From Novipirellula herctigrandis (lineage in GTDB: Bacteria > Planctomycetota > Planctomycetia > Pirellulales > Pirellulaceae): a DNA stretch of 64,000 bases. A model generated the notes under the pieces. The model ran no database searches. It was given only the letters and a program-made list of their open reading frames with translations, and had not been told where the DNA came from. Position 1 is the stretch's first letter, and the number at the start of each line of letters is the position of its first letter. The translations under genes were made by a program, and so were the position numbers. Shown here in pieces: positions 8,777 through 17,785 of the stretch. The stretch covers positions 3,219,922-3,283,921 of the forward strand of contig SJPJ01000001.1 in the NCBI GenBank assembly GCA_007859835.1. Reading direction: 5' to 3'.

Positions 8777-9942
8777 TTTCCCGTTGCCGTACTATTGCTT
8801 TCAATGCCTTCTTCGGTTCGCTTGACCTTTTCCCACTGCGGCGGTTGCCGGTTCAATAGACCGCGAACGATTCCAACGCTCATCGCAATCTGGCTCATTC
8901 CAAAGTAGAAAAGAACACTGGCAACGCTGGAACTACGACGTAATCGGGGAAATAGAAGAGTCAACAGAACACCCGACGCGAGCAGCGTCAAGAACAAGGC
9001 AAAAGCTATGTAAATTGTAGCCGCCGAAGTCAAAGCGATACTACTGATAATCAGCGTTGCAATCAGAATGGGAGAACACCAACGCAGCAATTTGTGAGAT
9101 ACAAACTGGAACCACACCGCCCATTGGCCCCAGTGTGGAACGATCCCACGACGTAACAATTGAACCGCTCCGGCCGCAATTCGCACGCGACGATTGAATT
9201 CTTGGCGTGCTGAAAGCGTTCCCGTCTCGATTGCCGTTGCGGCTTGCTCGTAGACGATCCGTCGGCGTGACCGTAAGACGTTCATTGAAATTAAGAAATC
9301 ATCCAGAATCGTATCGGTTGGAAGCGGCTTGTAGAGTTCACGTCGCAGGACATACATCGCGCCATCAACTCCCATGACACTGCTAACATTCGACTCCGCT
9401 CGTTGGATCTGGCGCTCCATTCGGTAATACAACGACTCGCCCGAGCGAAACTCTTCGTCGCTGCCAACGAGTCGCACTTCCCCGGTAACCGCCCCAACAC
9501 TCGCATCGGTTAGGTGCATGACCAGTTTCGCAACCGCGTCGGCTTCAAGGGTCACGTTCGCATCCGTCAACAGCAGCACGGGATGCGTCGCAAGGCGAAC
9601 CAATTGATTCACCGCAGTCGCCTTGCCCGCACGAACGTCACCACGGATGACTCGAATGCGATTCGTGGCCCGATTGCGTGCGACGTCATAGGTCTCGTCA
9701 TCGCTCCCGTCGTCGAAAATAACAAGCTCTAATTTGTCGGCGGGATAATCCAAGGCTTCAAAATTATCAATCTTTTCCGCGATCACATCGCATTCGTTGT
9801 GCGCGGGGACCAGCATACTGATTGACGGAGAGAAATCGGGTTCCGTGCATGTTCGGTTTCGGCGAGCCAAAACGGCCAGCATGGGATAAAGAAAATGGGC
9901 GTGAAACAGCAGCAGCAGAGAGCCCCAAAAGACGATGATCAT
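8773..9942 (-). CDS. Membrane glycosyltransferase family 2 (tandem copy 2)
   Basis: This 389-aa protein has one N-terminal membrane segment, a GT-A catalytic domain and a C-terminal pair of membrane segments. Motifs include VPAHNE, DDGSDDET, LTDANVTLE (DxD-like), VDGAMY, ILDDF (acidic base) and NRRVRIAAG, in the position of the (Q/R)xxRW motif. The layout is that of processive or lipid-linked membrane GT2 enzymes. It is clearly a paralogue of the upstream neighbour, which it overlaps by 4 nt (ATGA at 9939-9942). Confidence 0.86.
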   Translation of the reverse strand: MIIVFWGSLLLLFHAHFLYPMLAVLARRNRTCTEPDFSPSISMLVPAHNECDVIAEKIDNFEALDYPADKLELVIFDDGSDDETYDVARNRATNRIRVIRGDVRAGKATAVNQLVRLATHPVLLLTDANVTLEADAVAKLVMHLTDASVGAVTGEVRLVGSDEEFRSGESLYYRMERQIQRAESNVSSVMGVDGAMYVLRRELYKPLPTDTILDDFLISMNVLRSRRRIVYEQAATAIETGTLSARQEFNRRVRIAAGAVQLLRRGIVPHWGQWAVWFQFVSHKLLRWCSPILIATLIISSIALTSAATIYIAFALFLTLLASGVLLTLLFPRLRRSSSVASVLFYFGMSQIAMSVGIVRGLLNRQPPQWEKVKRTEEGIESNSTATGK

Positions 9943-11096
9943 CGTTCCGGCTTCCAGACGCCGATCGCACGACCTGAAAGCAATAGCCCCAATCCCAGAG
10001 CCGAAGCAACGTTCACGAGCAAGAAATAGTATGCGACATAAACGATTCGGAAGCTGCGAAAGAACGGAATCACGTAAAGAGCAGCGATCGAATATCCGGC
10101 CAGCTGAAGAAAAAGAATGGTCGTGTAGGTTTTTACCGAGCCGGAACCGGAAGCTTCACGAAGCGCCAGAACAAACGAGCTGACAAGCATAATGATCAAG
10201 AAAACGGGACAGAACCAGCGAAGGACTTTGTGCGCCAGAAGTTGCGGCGCAAACCAGCCAACACGTAGTGGATTCATGGCGGAGGGTACTTTAAGCACGG
10301 CGCGAAGGCTACGGTTAACAATTCGACGTTTACGGCGGAACTCACCATTGAAATCGGGCGCGGCGTCTTCAAAGCAAACCGCCTCGGGGTCGAAAATACC
10401 GCGATATCCCTTGGCAACGACCTTCAAGGGAAGCAGAAAGTCATTGATATCTTCAGCGGCCAACGGCTCGAAGAATTCTTTTCGGAGAGCATAGATAGCA
10501 CCATCGGCCCCCACGACACTGCTTAATCGACTCTCCCATGCCTTCATCAACAATTCCATCGACCAATACAGATTTTCGGAATCCGCCGAAGCCGACTGAT
10601 CGACGTGGGCGTAGCTTTGCCGGCCTACCGAATACCCGATCGTGGGGTCATCGAAATGTCGCAGAAGTTTGCAAAGCACATCGGGTTGGAATATGGAATT
10701 GGCATCGGTAAATACTAGAATGTCGCCATTCGCCTCGGGACAAAAGCGAGACAGTCCGGCGGATTTCCCAAGTCGAGGAACCTGACGACAAAGACGAACT
10801 CGCGGATCATCACATGCAGCAACGATGCCGTCCGTACGATCATCCGATCCATCGGAAATCACCATGATTTCAAACTTGTCGGCGGGATAATCAAGAGCCA
10901 GGGCATTATCCAGTTTTTCACCGATAACAGCTTCTTCGTTGAACGCACTAATGACCAAAGTTACTGTTGGTATTGCTGTCCCGGTCTCTCTTATTGATCG
11001 AAATCGCGACAGCATGCAAAGCACTGCAGGATATAGTACAAATGGAGTCGCGACCGCCAACACCGCTAGCCAGAAGATAGTTTCCAGGACACTCAT
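9939..11096 (-). CDS. Membrane glycosyltransferase family 2 (tandem copy 1)
   Basis: This 385-aa paralogue of the following gene has the same order of motifs: ISAFNEE, SDGSDDRTDG, FTDANSIFQ, GADGAIYALR, INDFLLPL and RRKRIVNRS. There is an N-terminal membrane segment and C-terminal segments (VFLIIMLVSSFVL and following). ATG at 11096 (MSVLETIF) is chosen over a TTG at 11129 that would overlap the preceding glycosyltransferase. The two tandem copies probably diverged to add different sugars or to build alternating linkages. Confidence 0.86.
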   Translation of the reverse strand: MSVLETIFWLAVLAVATPFVLYPAVLCMLSRFRSIRETGTAIPTVTLVISAFNEEAVIGEKLDNALALDYPADKFEIMVISDGSDDRTDGIVAACDDPRVRLCRQVPRLGKSAGLSRFCPEANGDILVFTDANSIFQPDVLCKLLRHFDDPTIGYSVGRQSYAHVDQSASADSENLYWSMELLMKAWESRLSSVVGADGAIYALRKEFFEPLAAEDINDFLLPLKVVAKGYRGIFDPEAVCFEDAAPDFNGEFRRKRRIVNRSLRAVLKVPSAMNPLRVGWFAPQLLAHKVLRWFCPVFLIIMLVSSFVLALREASGSGSVKTYTTILFLQLAGYSIAALYVIPFFRSFRIVYVAYYFLLVNVASALGLGLLLSGRAIGVWKPER

Positions 11097-11118
11097 GCTT
11101 GGTTTATTATACGTATTA

Positions 11119-12300
11119 TCACGGATCAATTCGGTAGTCAGCTACGCCCGTTTTCGCCACAATAGTATCAACTACTCGCTTTCCAACATCTGACCAAGTT
11201 CGGCCAAGCATAGTAACGCTAATATTAGAACGATCGAAGATCGAATTCAGACTATCAGAAATGGCTTCGCCAAGAGCAATTGCGTCTTCAATCGCTACGA
11301 CGCGGCCACAATCTGGATCTTTGACGATCAGCCCGTTGTCCCCAGCATTGGTAACTACGACCGGAAGTCCGGTTGATAGTGCCTCTAGTACGGCGTTGCA
11401 ACAGCCCTCACGGCGGCTGGCTAAGGCGAAAAGGTCAGCCGATCGCAGCCAGTTCGCTACGTCGGCTGGGGACTTCGATCCAAGGAAAATGATCTGTTCG
11501 GCGACGCCAAGTTCCTGAGCCAATCTTCGTAACTTAACCCCCCAACTAGACGTCACACCACTGCCGATGCAAACCAAATTCAGATCAACGCGGCACCTGA
11601 TCGATGCAATGGCGCGAATTAGCAGGTCGTGTCCCTTAACGCGTTTCAAATTCCCAACGGAGACCACCAATTTCTTCTGCGAACGGTAGCCCACCAATTG
11701 GCGAGCCAGCGACTGCTCACCCGGGCAAAAAGTTTCAGAATCAACGCCATTCGGAATAACTGTAATGATTTCCGCTGGAACTCCCGATTTAACCGCCAGA
11801 TGCTTCAATGAATGGCTGACAGCGATGACACCTGTCGTCGTTCTTAGTGCCTTAATCAGCTGTGGACCACGCGTTGAATCTTGAAACAGATCTACTTCCA
11901 ATCCACGCAAAGTCACGAAGACAGGGATGCCCCGTCTCTTTGCGACATTACAGCAGCCGACGCCTTCAGGATATCCGAAGTGTGCATCTAAAATCGAGCC
12001 GGAGACTAATGAAGCAGGAAGGCTGTCAAGCCAACGGTCGACACAACGCTGCATCCATAGGCTGTCAAATCGTTTCGCTACGCCAGGGATATAAAACATG
12101 CCAGCGCTATCGATCTTGAATTTAGAGGCGGGTAGCGGTGACTGCGCTTTGTGCGGTCGAATGAATGGAAACCAAGGCTGTGGATTGAAAGCACGAACGT
12201 TCGCGAGTTCCGCCATCGCGTCCAAACGGCGAAACACAAATAATCCACATTGCGGAGATGAATCTGTTGGCAAATCTCGACAGACGCTCAACACATTCAT
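11119..12300 (-). CDS. Glycosyltransferase family 4
   Basis: This 393-aa GT-B enzyme opens MNVLSVCRDLPTDSSPQ and contains DAHFGYPEGV, IAVSHSLK, VIPNGVDSETF, SVGNLKRVKGHDLL and FALASRREGCCNAVLEAL, the E-x7-E region of GT4. It is soluble and probably transfers one sugar in repeat-unit assembly. Its ATG overlaps the stop of the pectate-lyase-like gene by 4 nt (ATGA), so the two are likely co-translated. Confidence 0.87.
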   Translation of the reverse strand: MNVLSVCRDLPTDSSPQCGLFVFRRLDAMAELANVRAFNPQPWFPFIRPHKAQSPLPASKFKIDSAGMFYIPGVAKRFDSLWMQRCVDRWLDSLPASLVSGSILDAHFGYPEGVGCCNVAKRRGIPVFVTLRGLEVDLFQDSTRGPQLIKALRTTTGVIAVSHSLKHLAVKSGVPAEIITVIPNGVDSETFCPGEQSLARQLVGYRSQKKLVVSVGNLKRVKGHDLLIRAIASIRCRVDLNLVCIGSGVTSSWGVKLRRLAQELGVAEQIIFLGSKSPADVANWLRSADLFALASRREGCCNAVLEALSTGLPVVVTNAGDNGLIVKDPDCGRVVAIEDAIALGEAISDSLNSIFDRSNISVTMLGRTWSDVGKRVVDTIVAKTGVADYRIDP

Positions 12301-13961
12301 GAATGATAAATCTTAGCCAAAAAAGAAGCTCTGGCTTGCCAAAGCGAATAGATGTACTTATAGCCAAATACCAAAAATACGGCTCCAAGGCCTAGGAAAC
12401 CCAGAAAGAATGGGCGTACGTCAAGCGGTTTTGAACTGGGTTTAGCTGTGACTTTAAAAAACTCAGCATTCTGGAGATCGACGGGGACGCAATCGGCAAC
12501 CAACGATTGAGCGAGATCATTGAGATAGACTTCCATGTTCTCGTAGTTCGGATCGAGTTCGTGCCCATGCGGATTGAGGTCGCCGCCTTTTTTGGCTTCC
12601 CAGCGGTCATCGATACCATCCAGATCGGCATCGGGTCGTACGTCGCCCGCATAGACATTTTTGTCGTCTGGAATCTCAAGTTTCCAGCCACCTGATCGAG
12701 TGCTGAGCTCGCGAAGTACACGTTTGTCTGTATTGTCCCGTGGTAACGCGCCAAAGTAGGTGGCAACTTGGTTGAGGTTTTTCTTCACGGGAGTGTATGA
12801 AACGATTGGGATGCTAGAAAATCGCTCGTCGTGAGTCTCGAATACACCCCGTATTGGTCCAGTGGTTGGACCCTTGCCCATGAGTGCAGATTCCGCTTCC
12901 TCGCTCGTTTGGCGAGTGCCGACAATCTCGCCGGGGCTTCCACGCTGTGTGTGCTGGTCATTGCCCCGAAAACTCTGGCCGTCACTTCCCTTATTATTGT
13001 GTCCAGTTCCGCTTAGAGCCAAATTATCGCGTAGATAAATGCGAAAACCATTGTCTCCGACGATCACGGGCCTTGGCCCTCCTTGATCAGCATGGCTGAA
13101 CGATCCTGGGACATACAAATTACCAACTACATTTCCGATTCCTTTTGGTGCATCGAATCCAGATGGGTACTTTCGGTAGTCGTACACCAGGTTATTTGAA
13201 AACTCAATTTGAAAGTCCTCGATGCGAAAGAATGATGTTGCCCACGGTGTGCGTGAGTGCGTGTGGGTGTAAAGGTTGTGATGGATCGACACTCTATTCG
13301 CATCTTTTGTGATCAGATTAGGTTGACCATGGTATCTCTCATCCGTGCCACTATCAGCTGCATCGCCAAAATGACACCACTGAAGCGTTACGTCCGTTGC
13401 ACCATCGACAATATCCGCCGCTCCGTCTTGAAAGAAGGAAACGGACACGTGGTCCAACACTACATTCTTGGTCCCCACTCCGATTATGTTGAAGGCATCG
13501 CTTCCCGCTTTGGCTCTGCCACGATACCTCACGTGCCGAACGACAACATCATGTGCAGTATAGACCGCGGGGTCTTGCTTCCAGGTTCCAATCCACAATG
13601 CTCCACCTTCGATGGCAATTCCACTACCTGGGGCAGTTTGTCCGGCCACATAAGTGTGTGATGGGATCTCCGCCATTCGATGTAGCTTAATCGAGCCCGC
13701 AACATCAAAAACGATGTAGCCACCTCCCGCTTCGGCTGCTTGCGCCAAAGCATACCGTAGTTGGCCCGGTTTTAGATAATGCAGCTTCTGTAGCTTGTCC
13801 TCATCATCCAGTCGCGTAACGTGGAAAACTTGTTTTCCCCTGGCATGGACAGTATCCGTGCCAAATCCTTCCGCACCCGGGAAACATGGGATCTGAGCAC
13901 TACTGACGGCACAAATCCCTTCGATGATGCACCAACATCCAAACAAGATGGCTTTCTGCAT
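12297..13961 (-). CDS. Pectate-lyase-like right-handed beta-helix protein with C-terminal membrane anchor
   Basis: This 554-aa protein has a signal peptide (about residues 1-22) and then PCFPGAEGFG, the hallmark start of the pectate lyase PL1 superfamily. The parallel beta-helix contains VVRHVRYRGRA, NVVLDHVSVSF, VSIHHNLYTHTHSRTPWA and FSNNLVYDYR, all typical of PL1-like folds. A calcium-type stretch (DADLDGIDDRWE) follows, and one membrane segment lies near the C-terminus (FFLGFLGLGAVFLVFGY). It should face the outside of the inner membrane and may cut or hold the nascent polymer. Substrate is unknown; uronic-acid-type polymers are the family norm. Confidence 0.78.
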   Translation of the reverse strand: MQKAILFGCWCIIEGICAVSSAQIPCFPGAEGFGTDTVHARGKQVFHVTRLDDEDKLQKLHYLKPGQLRYALAQAAEAGGGYIVFDVAGSIKLHRMAEIPSHTYVAGQTAPGSGIAIEGGALWIGTWKQDPAVYTAHDVVVRHVRYRGRAKAGSDAFNIIGVGTKNVVLDHVSVSFFQDGAADIVDGATDVTLQWCHFGDAADSGTDERYHGQPNLITKDANRVSIHHNLYTHTHSRTPWATSFFRIEDFQIEFSNNLVYDYRKYPSGFDAPKGIGNVVGNLYVPGSFSHADQGGPRPVIVGDNGFRIYLRDNLALSGTGHNNKGSDGQSFRGNDQHTQRGSPGEIVGTRQTSEEAESALMGKGPTTGPIRGVFETHDERFSSIPIVSYTPVKKNLNQVATYFGALPRDNTDKRVLRELSTRSGGWKLEIPDDKNVYAGDVRPDADLDGIDDRWEAKKGGDLNPHGHELDPNYENMEVYLNDLAQSLVADCVPVDLQNAEFFKVTAKPSSKPLDVRPFFLGFLGLGAVFLVFGYKYIYSLWQARASFLAKIYHS

Positions 13962-14105
13962 GTGACTTATCCATTTTTATATTGAAGACGTGAAATTCAC
14001 CGAAGAACTGGTATCAAACGAACTGCAAACCGTGAAGGAATCCCTGCTCCATTGCCGCCCTATATCAGTGATCGCCGCGTTTGATGTTATTTCGCGGTGA
14101 TTTCA

Positions 14106-14166
14106 TGTGGGATAGGCTTCCAGCCTGTCAATCCATGCTGTCGACAGGCTGGAAGCCTATCCCACA
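14106..14166. repeat. Perfect 24-bp palindromic repeat
   Basis: Arms 14106-14129 (begins TGTGGGATAGGCTTCC) and 14143-14166 are exact reverse complements around a 13-nt loop. It lies in the 238-bp gap between the bi-domain oxidoreductase and the pectate-lyase-like gene. A stable hairpin in the operon mRNA could attenuate transcription or protect upstream mRNA. It lacks a following T-run. Confidence 0.8.
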
Positions 14167-14199
14167 TTGCGGCTTCGCCGCACTATGAAACTGAAATTG

Positions 14200-16356
14200 C
14201 TAAGTCACTAAGAATTCGACATCAATAGGTGTTCGAGTTCGTATGCTTTCTAGGATCGCGAGGCAGCACATCGTCGCTTGGATTCCATCTCGTAATTGGA
14301 TCGATGGCTTCGATTTGCCCTGGACCACATCTGCGAAATGCTTGAGTTCCTGTCCGTGCCCCTTATCAATTCGTCGGTGCTTGACATCTTTATCACTGCC
14401 GCCTCGCACCGTTAAACTTCGGAAATCATCGATCGCTATCGCGGTACCTCCCGCAAACACTTCAAGCCTTTCTTTCCCAAACTTGGATGTGCCAAGACTG
14501 CTATAGACCAACACCGCAGTCGACCCATCAGGAAATTCAAAAGTTGCCGTGACATCTTGGATTGCATGAACCGCTTCAGCGGTTCCGGTCGTTATCGCCG
14601 ATACACGGGTCGGATCGCAGCCAACCAGCCATCGAAACAGATCAACGAAATGGCAAGCTTCCCCCACAATTCTGCCAGCGGACTGTCCTGGATCTAGCAC
14701 CCAGCTTGTAGCTGGCAGTGAACCTGCATTAACTCGATACGTGATTTGTTTTGGTCCCTGTTTGTCTTCAAGCAACGATTTGACCGTCTGCATCATAGGT
14801 GCAAACCGACGATTGAACCCAGTCATACAGACGAGGTTACTTGGTGTGGCCAGCAGTCTGAGACACTCGTCGCGGTTAACAGCCAATGGTTTTTCACAAA
14901 AAACATGCTTTCCCGATACTAAAGCAGCTTCCGCAAAGGTTGCGTGCGTTAGATCGCGTGTGAAGATCATGGCCGCATCGACGCGTTCGTCTTGCCAGAC
15001 GCTAGAGGCATCGGTTGAACACTTTGAGGCACCGTAAAGATTGCCAAATTCCTTTGCGCTCTGAGCCGTCGAGGCAACCAATGCCTCCAGCGAATACTGG
15101 TTGCTTGCCTTAATGTTGGGCAAATGGAACTGACGGGCAAAGGCACCACAACCAATCGCTGCAACACGAAGTCTTGATCCACTTACGGTATCAGTTGCAG
15201 GTGTCAAGCCGATGTATGGTGGTGACTCGACCGGTTGGTGACCATCGTATTTGAGGGCGATTCCAAGACAGTCATTTGGCCGTTCCATTAATAACGCATA
15301 ACCAGCATTCGCCTCTTCCAGCTCAAATTCGTGTGTGATCAGCGGAGCCGCCTTCACTTTCCCCGTTTGAATTAAACGCAAAAACTCTTCCATATTGCGT
15401 TGTTCCGTCCATCGGACATATGCGTAAGGGTAGTCGATCCCCGATTCTTCGTATGACGTATCGTATCGGCCTGGTCCGTAAGACCGACTAATTACTAGGT
15501 CAAGTTCCTTCATGTAAAAATCGTGCCGCGGAACCTCGATCGGCCCCCCACCAACGATGGTAATACGTCCTCGCTCACGCGCCATTTTACAAGCAAGCTG
15601 AAGCAATGGGTTGCTGGTTGCGGCACAGATAACAACACCATCGACCCCCATTCCGCGCGTCGCGTCTAGGATGGCACGTGTCGCAGATTCACTTCCAATG
15701 CGTGCATCTTCGACGCCGCATTGCTTTGCAATATCGACTCGAGATTGAAGTAGGTCGGTCGCAAACACCCTTACCCCCGCATTTTGAAGCAGCTGAGCAA
15801 CTAACTGCCCCACCAACCCCAAGCCAATCAGAGCTACCGTATCACCCACACTGACCTGGGACCGACGCACCGCTTGCAGGGCAATACTGCCAATCGCAAC
15901 TAGGCAAGCTTCACGTGAAGTTACGCCCGGCGGCACCGGCACACAAAGTCGCTTCGACGCGTGAATGATCTCTGCATGCCCTTGCCCCGCATACGCGACC
16001 AGATCACCCTGGCGAATCCCTGAGATATCGCTTCCAACTTCAATTGCGATACCAGCACCACTGTATCCCAGCGGGGTCCACTTGGTCATTTCATATTGCA
16101 CACGTTCCGATGTCTTTTGAACTCCATCTTGCACAAGCATATCGACCACGCTATCGCGAATCTCTTTGTCGCCAATAGCTTTCACCACCATATCTCGCTT
16201 GCTGCTTCCAACAGCTGTTGATTCGGTTCCTGGGCTAATGATCGAGTGACAATTGGCGACCAGCACACTGCTGGAATTACATCGCGGAGCGGGAACTTCC
16301 TCCGCGTGAACCGCAGCTGCACGCAGCACATTCTTTTGCATAAATACTTGTTTCAC
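14200..16356 (-). CDS. Bi-domain oxidoreductase: zinc-type alcohol dehydrogenase fused to Gfo/Idh/MocA
   Basis: This 718-aa fusion has an N-terminal half (about 1-370) that is a medium-chain dehydrogenase with a Rossmann motif GLGLVGQLV. The C-terminal half (about 390-718) is a Gfo/Idh/MocA sugar dehydrogenase (AAIGCGAFARQFHLPNI, FCEKPLAVNRDE). Such fusions recur in polysaccharide clusters next to heparinase II/III genes, as here, and are thought to oxidise or epimerise a nucleotide sugar. The GTG at 16356 gives MKQVFMQKN, matching the usual family start. It is separated from the preceding GT4 by 159 bp. Confidence 0.84.
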   Translation of the reverse strand: MKQVFMQKNVLRAAAVHAEEVPAPRCNSSSVLVANCHSIISPGTESTAVGSSKRDMVVKAIGDKEIRDSVVDMLVQDGVQKTSERVQYEMTKWTPLGYSGAGIAIEVGSDISGIRQGDLVAYAGQGHAEIIHASKRLCVPVPPGVTSREACLVAIGSIALQAVRRSQVSVGDTVALIGLGLVGQLVAQLLQNAGVRVFATDLLQSRVDIAKQCGVEDARIGSESATRAILDATRGMGVDGVVICAATSNPLLQLACKMARERGRITIVGGGPIEVPRHDFYMKELDLVISRSYGPGRYDTSYEESGIDYPYAYVRWTEQRNMEEFLRLIQTGKVKAAPLITHEFELEEANAGYALLMERPNDCLGIALKYDGHQPVESPPYIGLTPATDTVSGSRLRVAAIGCGAFARQFHLPNIKASNQYSLEALVASTAQSAKEFGNLYGASKCSTDASSVWQDERVDAAMIFTRDLTHATFAEAALVSGKHVFCEKPLAVNRDECLRLLATPSNLVCMTGFNRRFAPMMQTVKSLLEDKQGPKQITYRVNAGSLPATSWVLDPGQSAGRIVGEACHFVDLFRWLVGCDPTRVSAITTGTAEAVHAIQDVTATFEFPDGSTAVLVYSSLGTSKFGKERLEVFAGGTAIAIDDFRSLTVRGGSDKDVKHRRIDKGHGQELKHFADVVQGKSKPSIQLRDGIQATMCCLAILESIRTRTPIDVEFLVT

Positions 16357-16515
16357 GTAGCTACTCTAAATCGTTTGGTAAGTGGACGGCAGGTCTGCGG
16401 AAAGAAAGGTAGTGGGCACGAGTGACGTTTAGCTGACATCGCAGGCGTTTCGGTCCGCAGGATCAATAACCGAAAACCTTGGTAGATGTCGCTATGAACG
16501 GTCCAAAAAATGCGA

Positions 16516-17784
16516 TTATTCACGTTCCTCAATAGCACGATCAAAGACTTCACGCACTCGCGAGGCGACTGCTACCCAACTGTGACTGATGGCGAATTGG
16601 CGAATTGCGTTTCGATCCCATTGCTTTGACAGAGCAGCAGACAATACCGGCGCCGCTGCTTCCGCAGAACGATTGTCGATCATGCTACCCAGGACTGGGT
16701 TTGCCAATACCTCGGGAACGTTTCCAACGCGAGTCGATACCAAGGGCGCACCACAAGCCAACGCTTCCATCATTACATTTGGCGAACCCTCACGCGACGA
16801 CATGATGCACGAAAGGTTCGCGGCGCTGTACCAGAGTTTCAGTTCTTCCTGAGGCCGAGTCCCCGCAATAACGACATGTTCAGCGAGTTGATGCTGATCA
16901 ATTCGCCGTTGAATCTCCGGCAAATAATCAGGTGCCCCCCAACGGGTTTGTCCACCCACAATCGCGCACATGGCATGCGGATGGGTGCGACGGACCTGGG
17001 CAAGTGCATCAACAAGCAAATGAAACCCTTTTAGCTCCAGACGATAACCGACCGATAGAATCAGCGGACGATCGAGCGGCAAGTCTAGTTGTTTTCTCGC
17101 ATCGTCTCGCGACAGCATTTCAAACTTTGCCAGATCAACACCATTTGGAATAGAATTAATACGGTTGTCATCGGCTCCCAACTGAACCATTCGACCACGC
17201 ATCTCCTCGCTAAGTGCGATCAACTGGTCTGCCGAACGCAGTGCCTGTCGAATCCGCTTTCCCACGAACGCCTGTTGGGGATAGACCGCGATATCGGCAC
17301 CTCGGCACGTGATGACAACCGGTCTGTTAAATCGTTTTCCTAGGTCAACAGCGGCGACGCCGTTGGGATAGACAAAGTGCGAATCGATTAGGTCAAAATC
17401 GAATCGTTTTTTTAGTTGTCGGATGTACTTTAGCGACGCGAGATAGATTAACTTTGACTGAACTAATCCACCGATTCTGGGGATCATCGGATATCGAGGT
17501 CGATGCACGACGAGGCCATCAACAATTTCGTCGTTAGGAACTTGCGACCAAGCGTACCAACGCTTGAACGTCTTCAGTGGCGGAAAGTAGGGAGCCGGGG
17601 CGACGATGTGCAGTTCAATGTTTGACGTTTGGGCTAGAATACGCAGACGTTCCTTAACATGAACCCCAAATTCAGGTTGAACCTTTGACGGAAACGACGT
17701 TGTGAACACCAGCACCCGTAGCCGCCTAGATGGCGTGCCGTCTGGTACTCGTTCTTCTGTGACATTCTCGCTCGGCATCATCAT
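16516..17784 (-). CDS. Glycosyltransferase family 4
   Basis: This GT-B protein of about 422 aa has FTTSFPSKVQPEFGVHV at the N-terminal acceptor loop, IDSHFVYPNGVAA, CRGADIA, SIPNGVDLAKF, SVGYRLELKGFH and MSSREGSPNVMMEALACG (E-x7-E). ATGs occur at 17784, 17781 and 17778, just after the stop of the heparinase-like gene; a TTG further up would overlap it. It sits between the heparinase and the bi-domain oxidoreductase, a grouping seen in other capsule clusters. Confidence 0.86.
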   Translation of the reverse strand: MMMPSENVTEERVPDGTPSRRLRVLVFTTSFPSKVQPEFGVHVKERLRILAQTSNIELHIVAPAPYFPPLKTFKRWYAWSQVPNDEIVDGLVVHRPRYPMIPRIGGLVQSKLIYLASLKYIRQLKKRFDFDLIDSHFVYPNGVAAVDLGKRFNRPVVITCRGADIAVYPQQAFVGKRIRQALRSADQLIALSEEMRGRMVQLGADDNRINSIPNGVDLAKFEMLSRDDARKQLDLPLDRPLILSVGYRLELKGFHLLVDALAQVRRTHPHAMCAIVGGQTRWGAPDYLPEIQRRIDQHQLAEHVVIAGTRPQEELKLWYSAANLSCIMSSREGSPNVMMEALACGAPLVSTRVGNVPEVLANPVLGSMIDNRSAEAAAPVLSAALSKQWDRNAIRQFAISHSWVAVASRVREVFDRAIEERE

Positions 17785-17785
17785 C

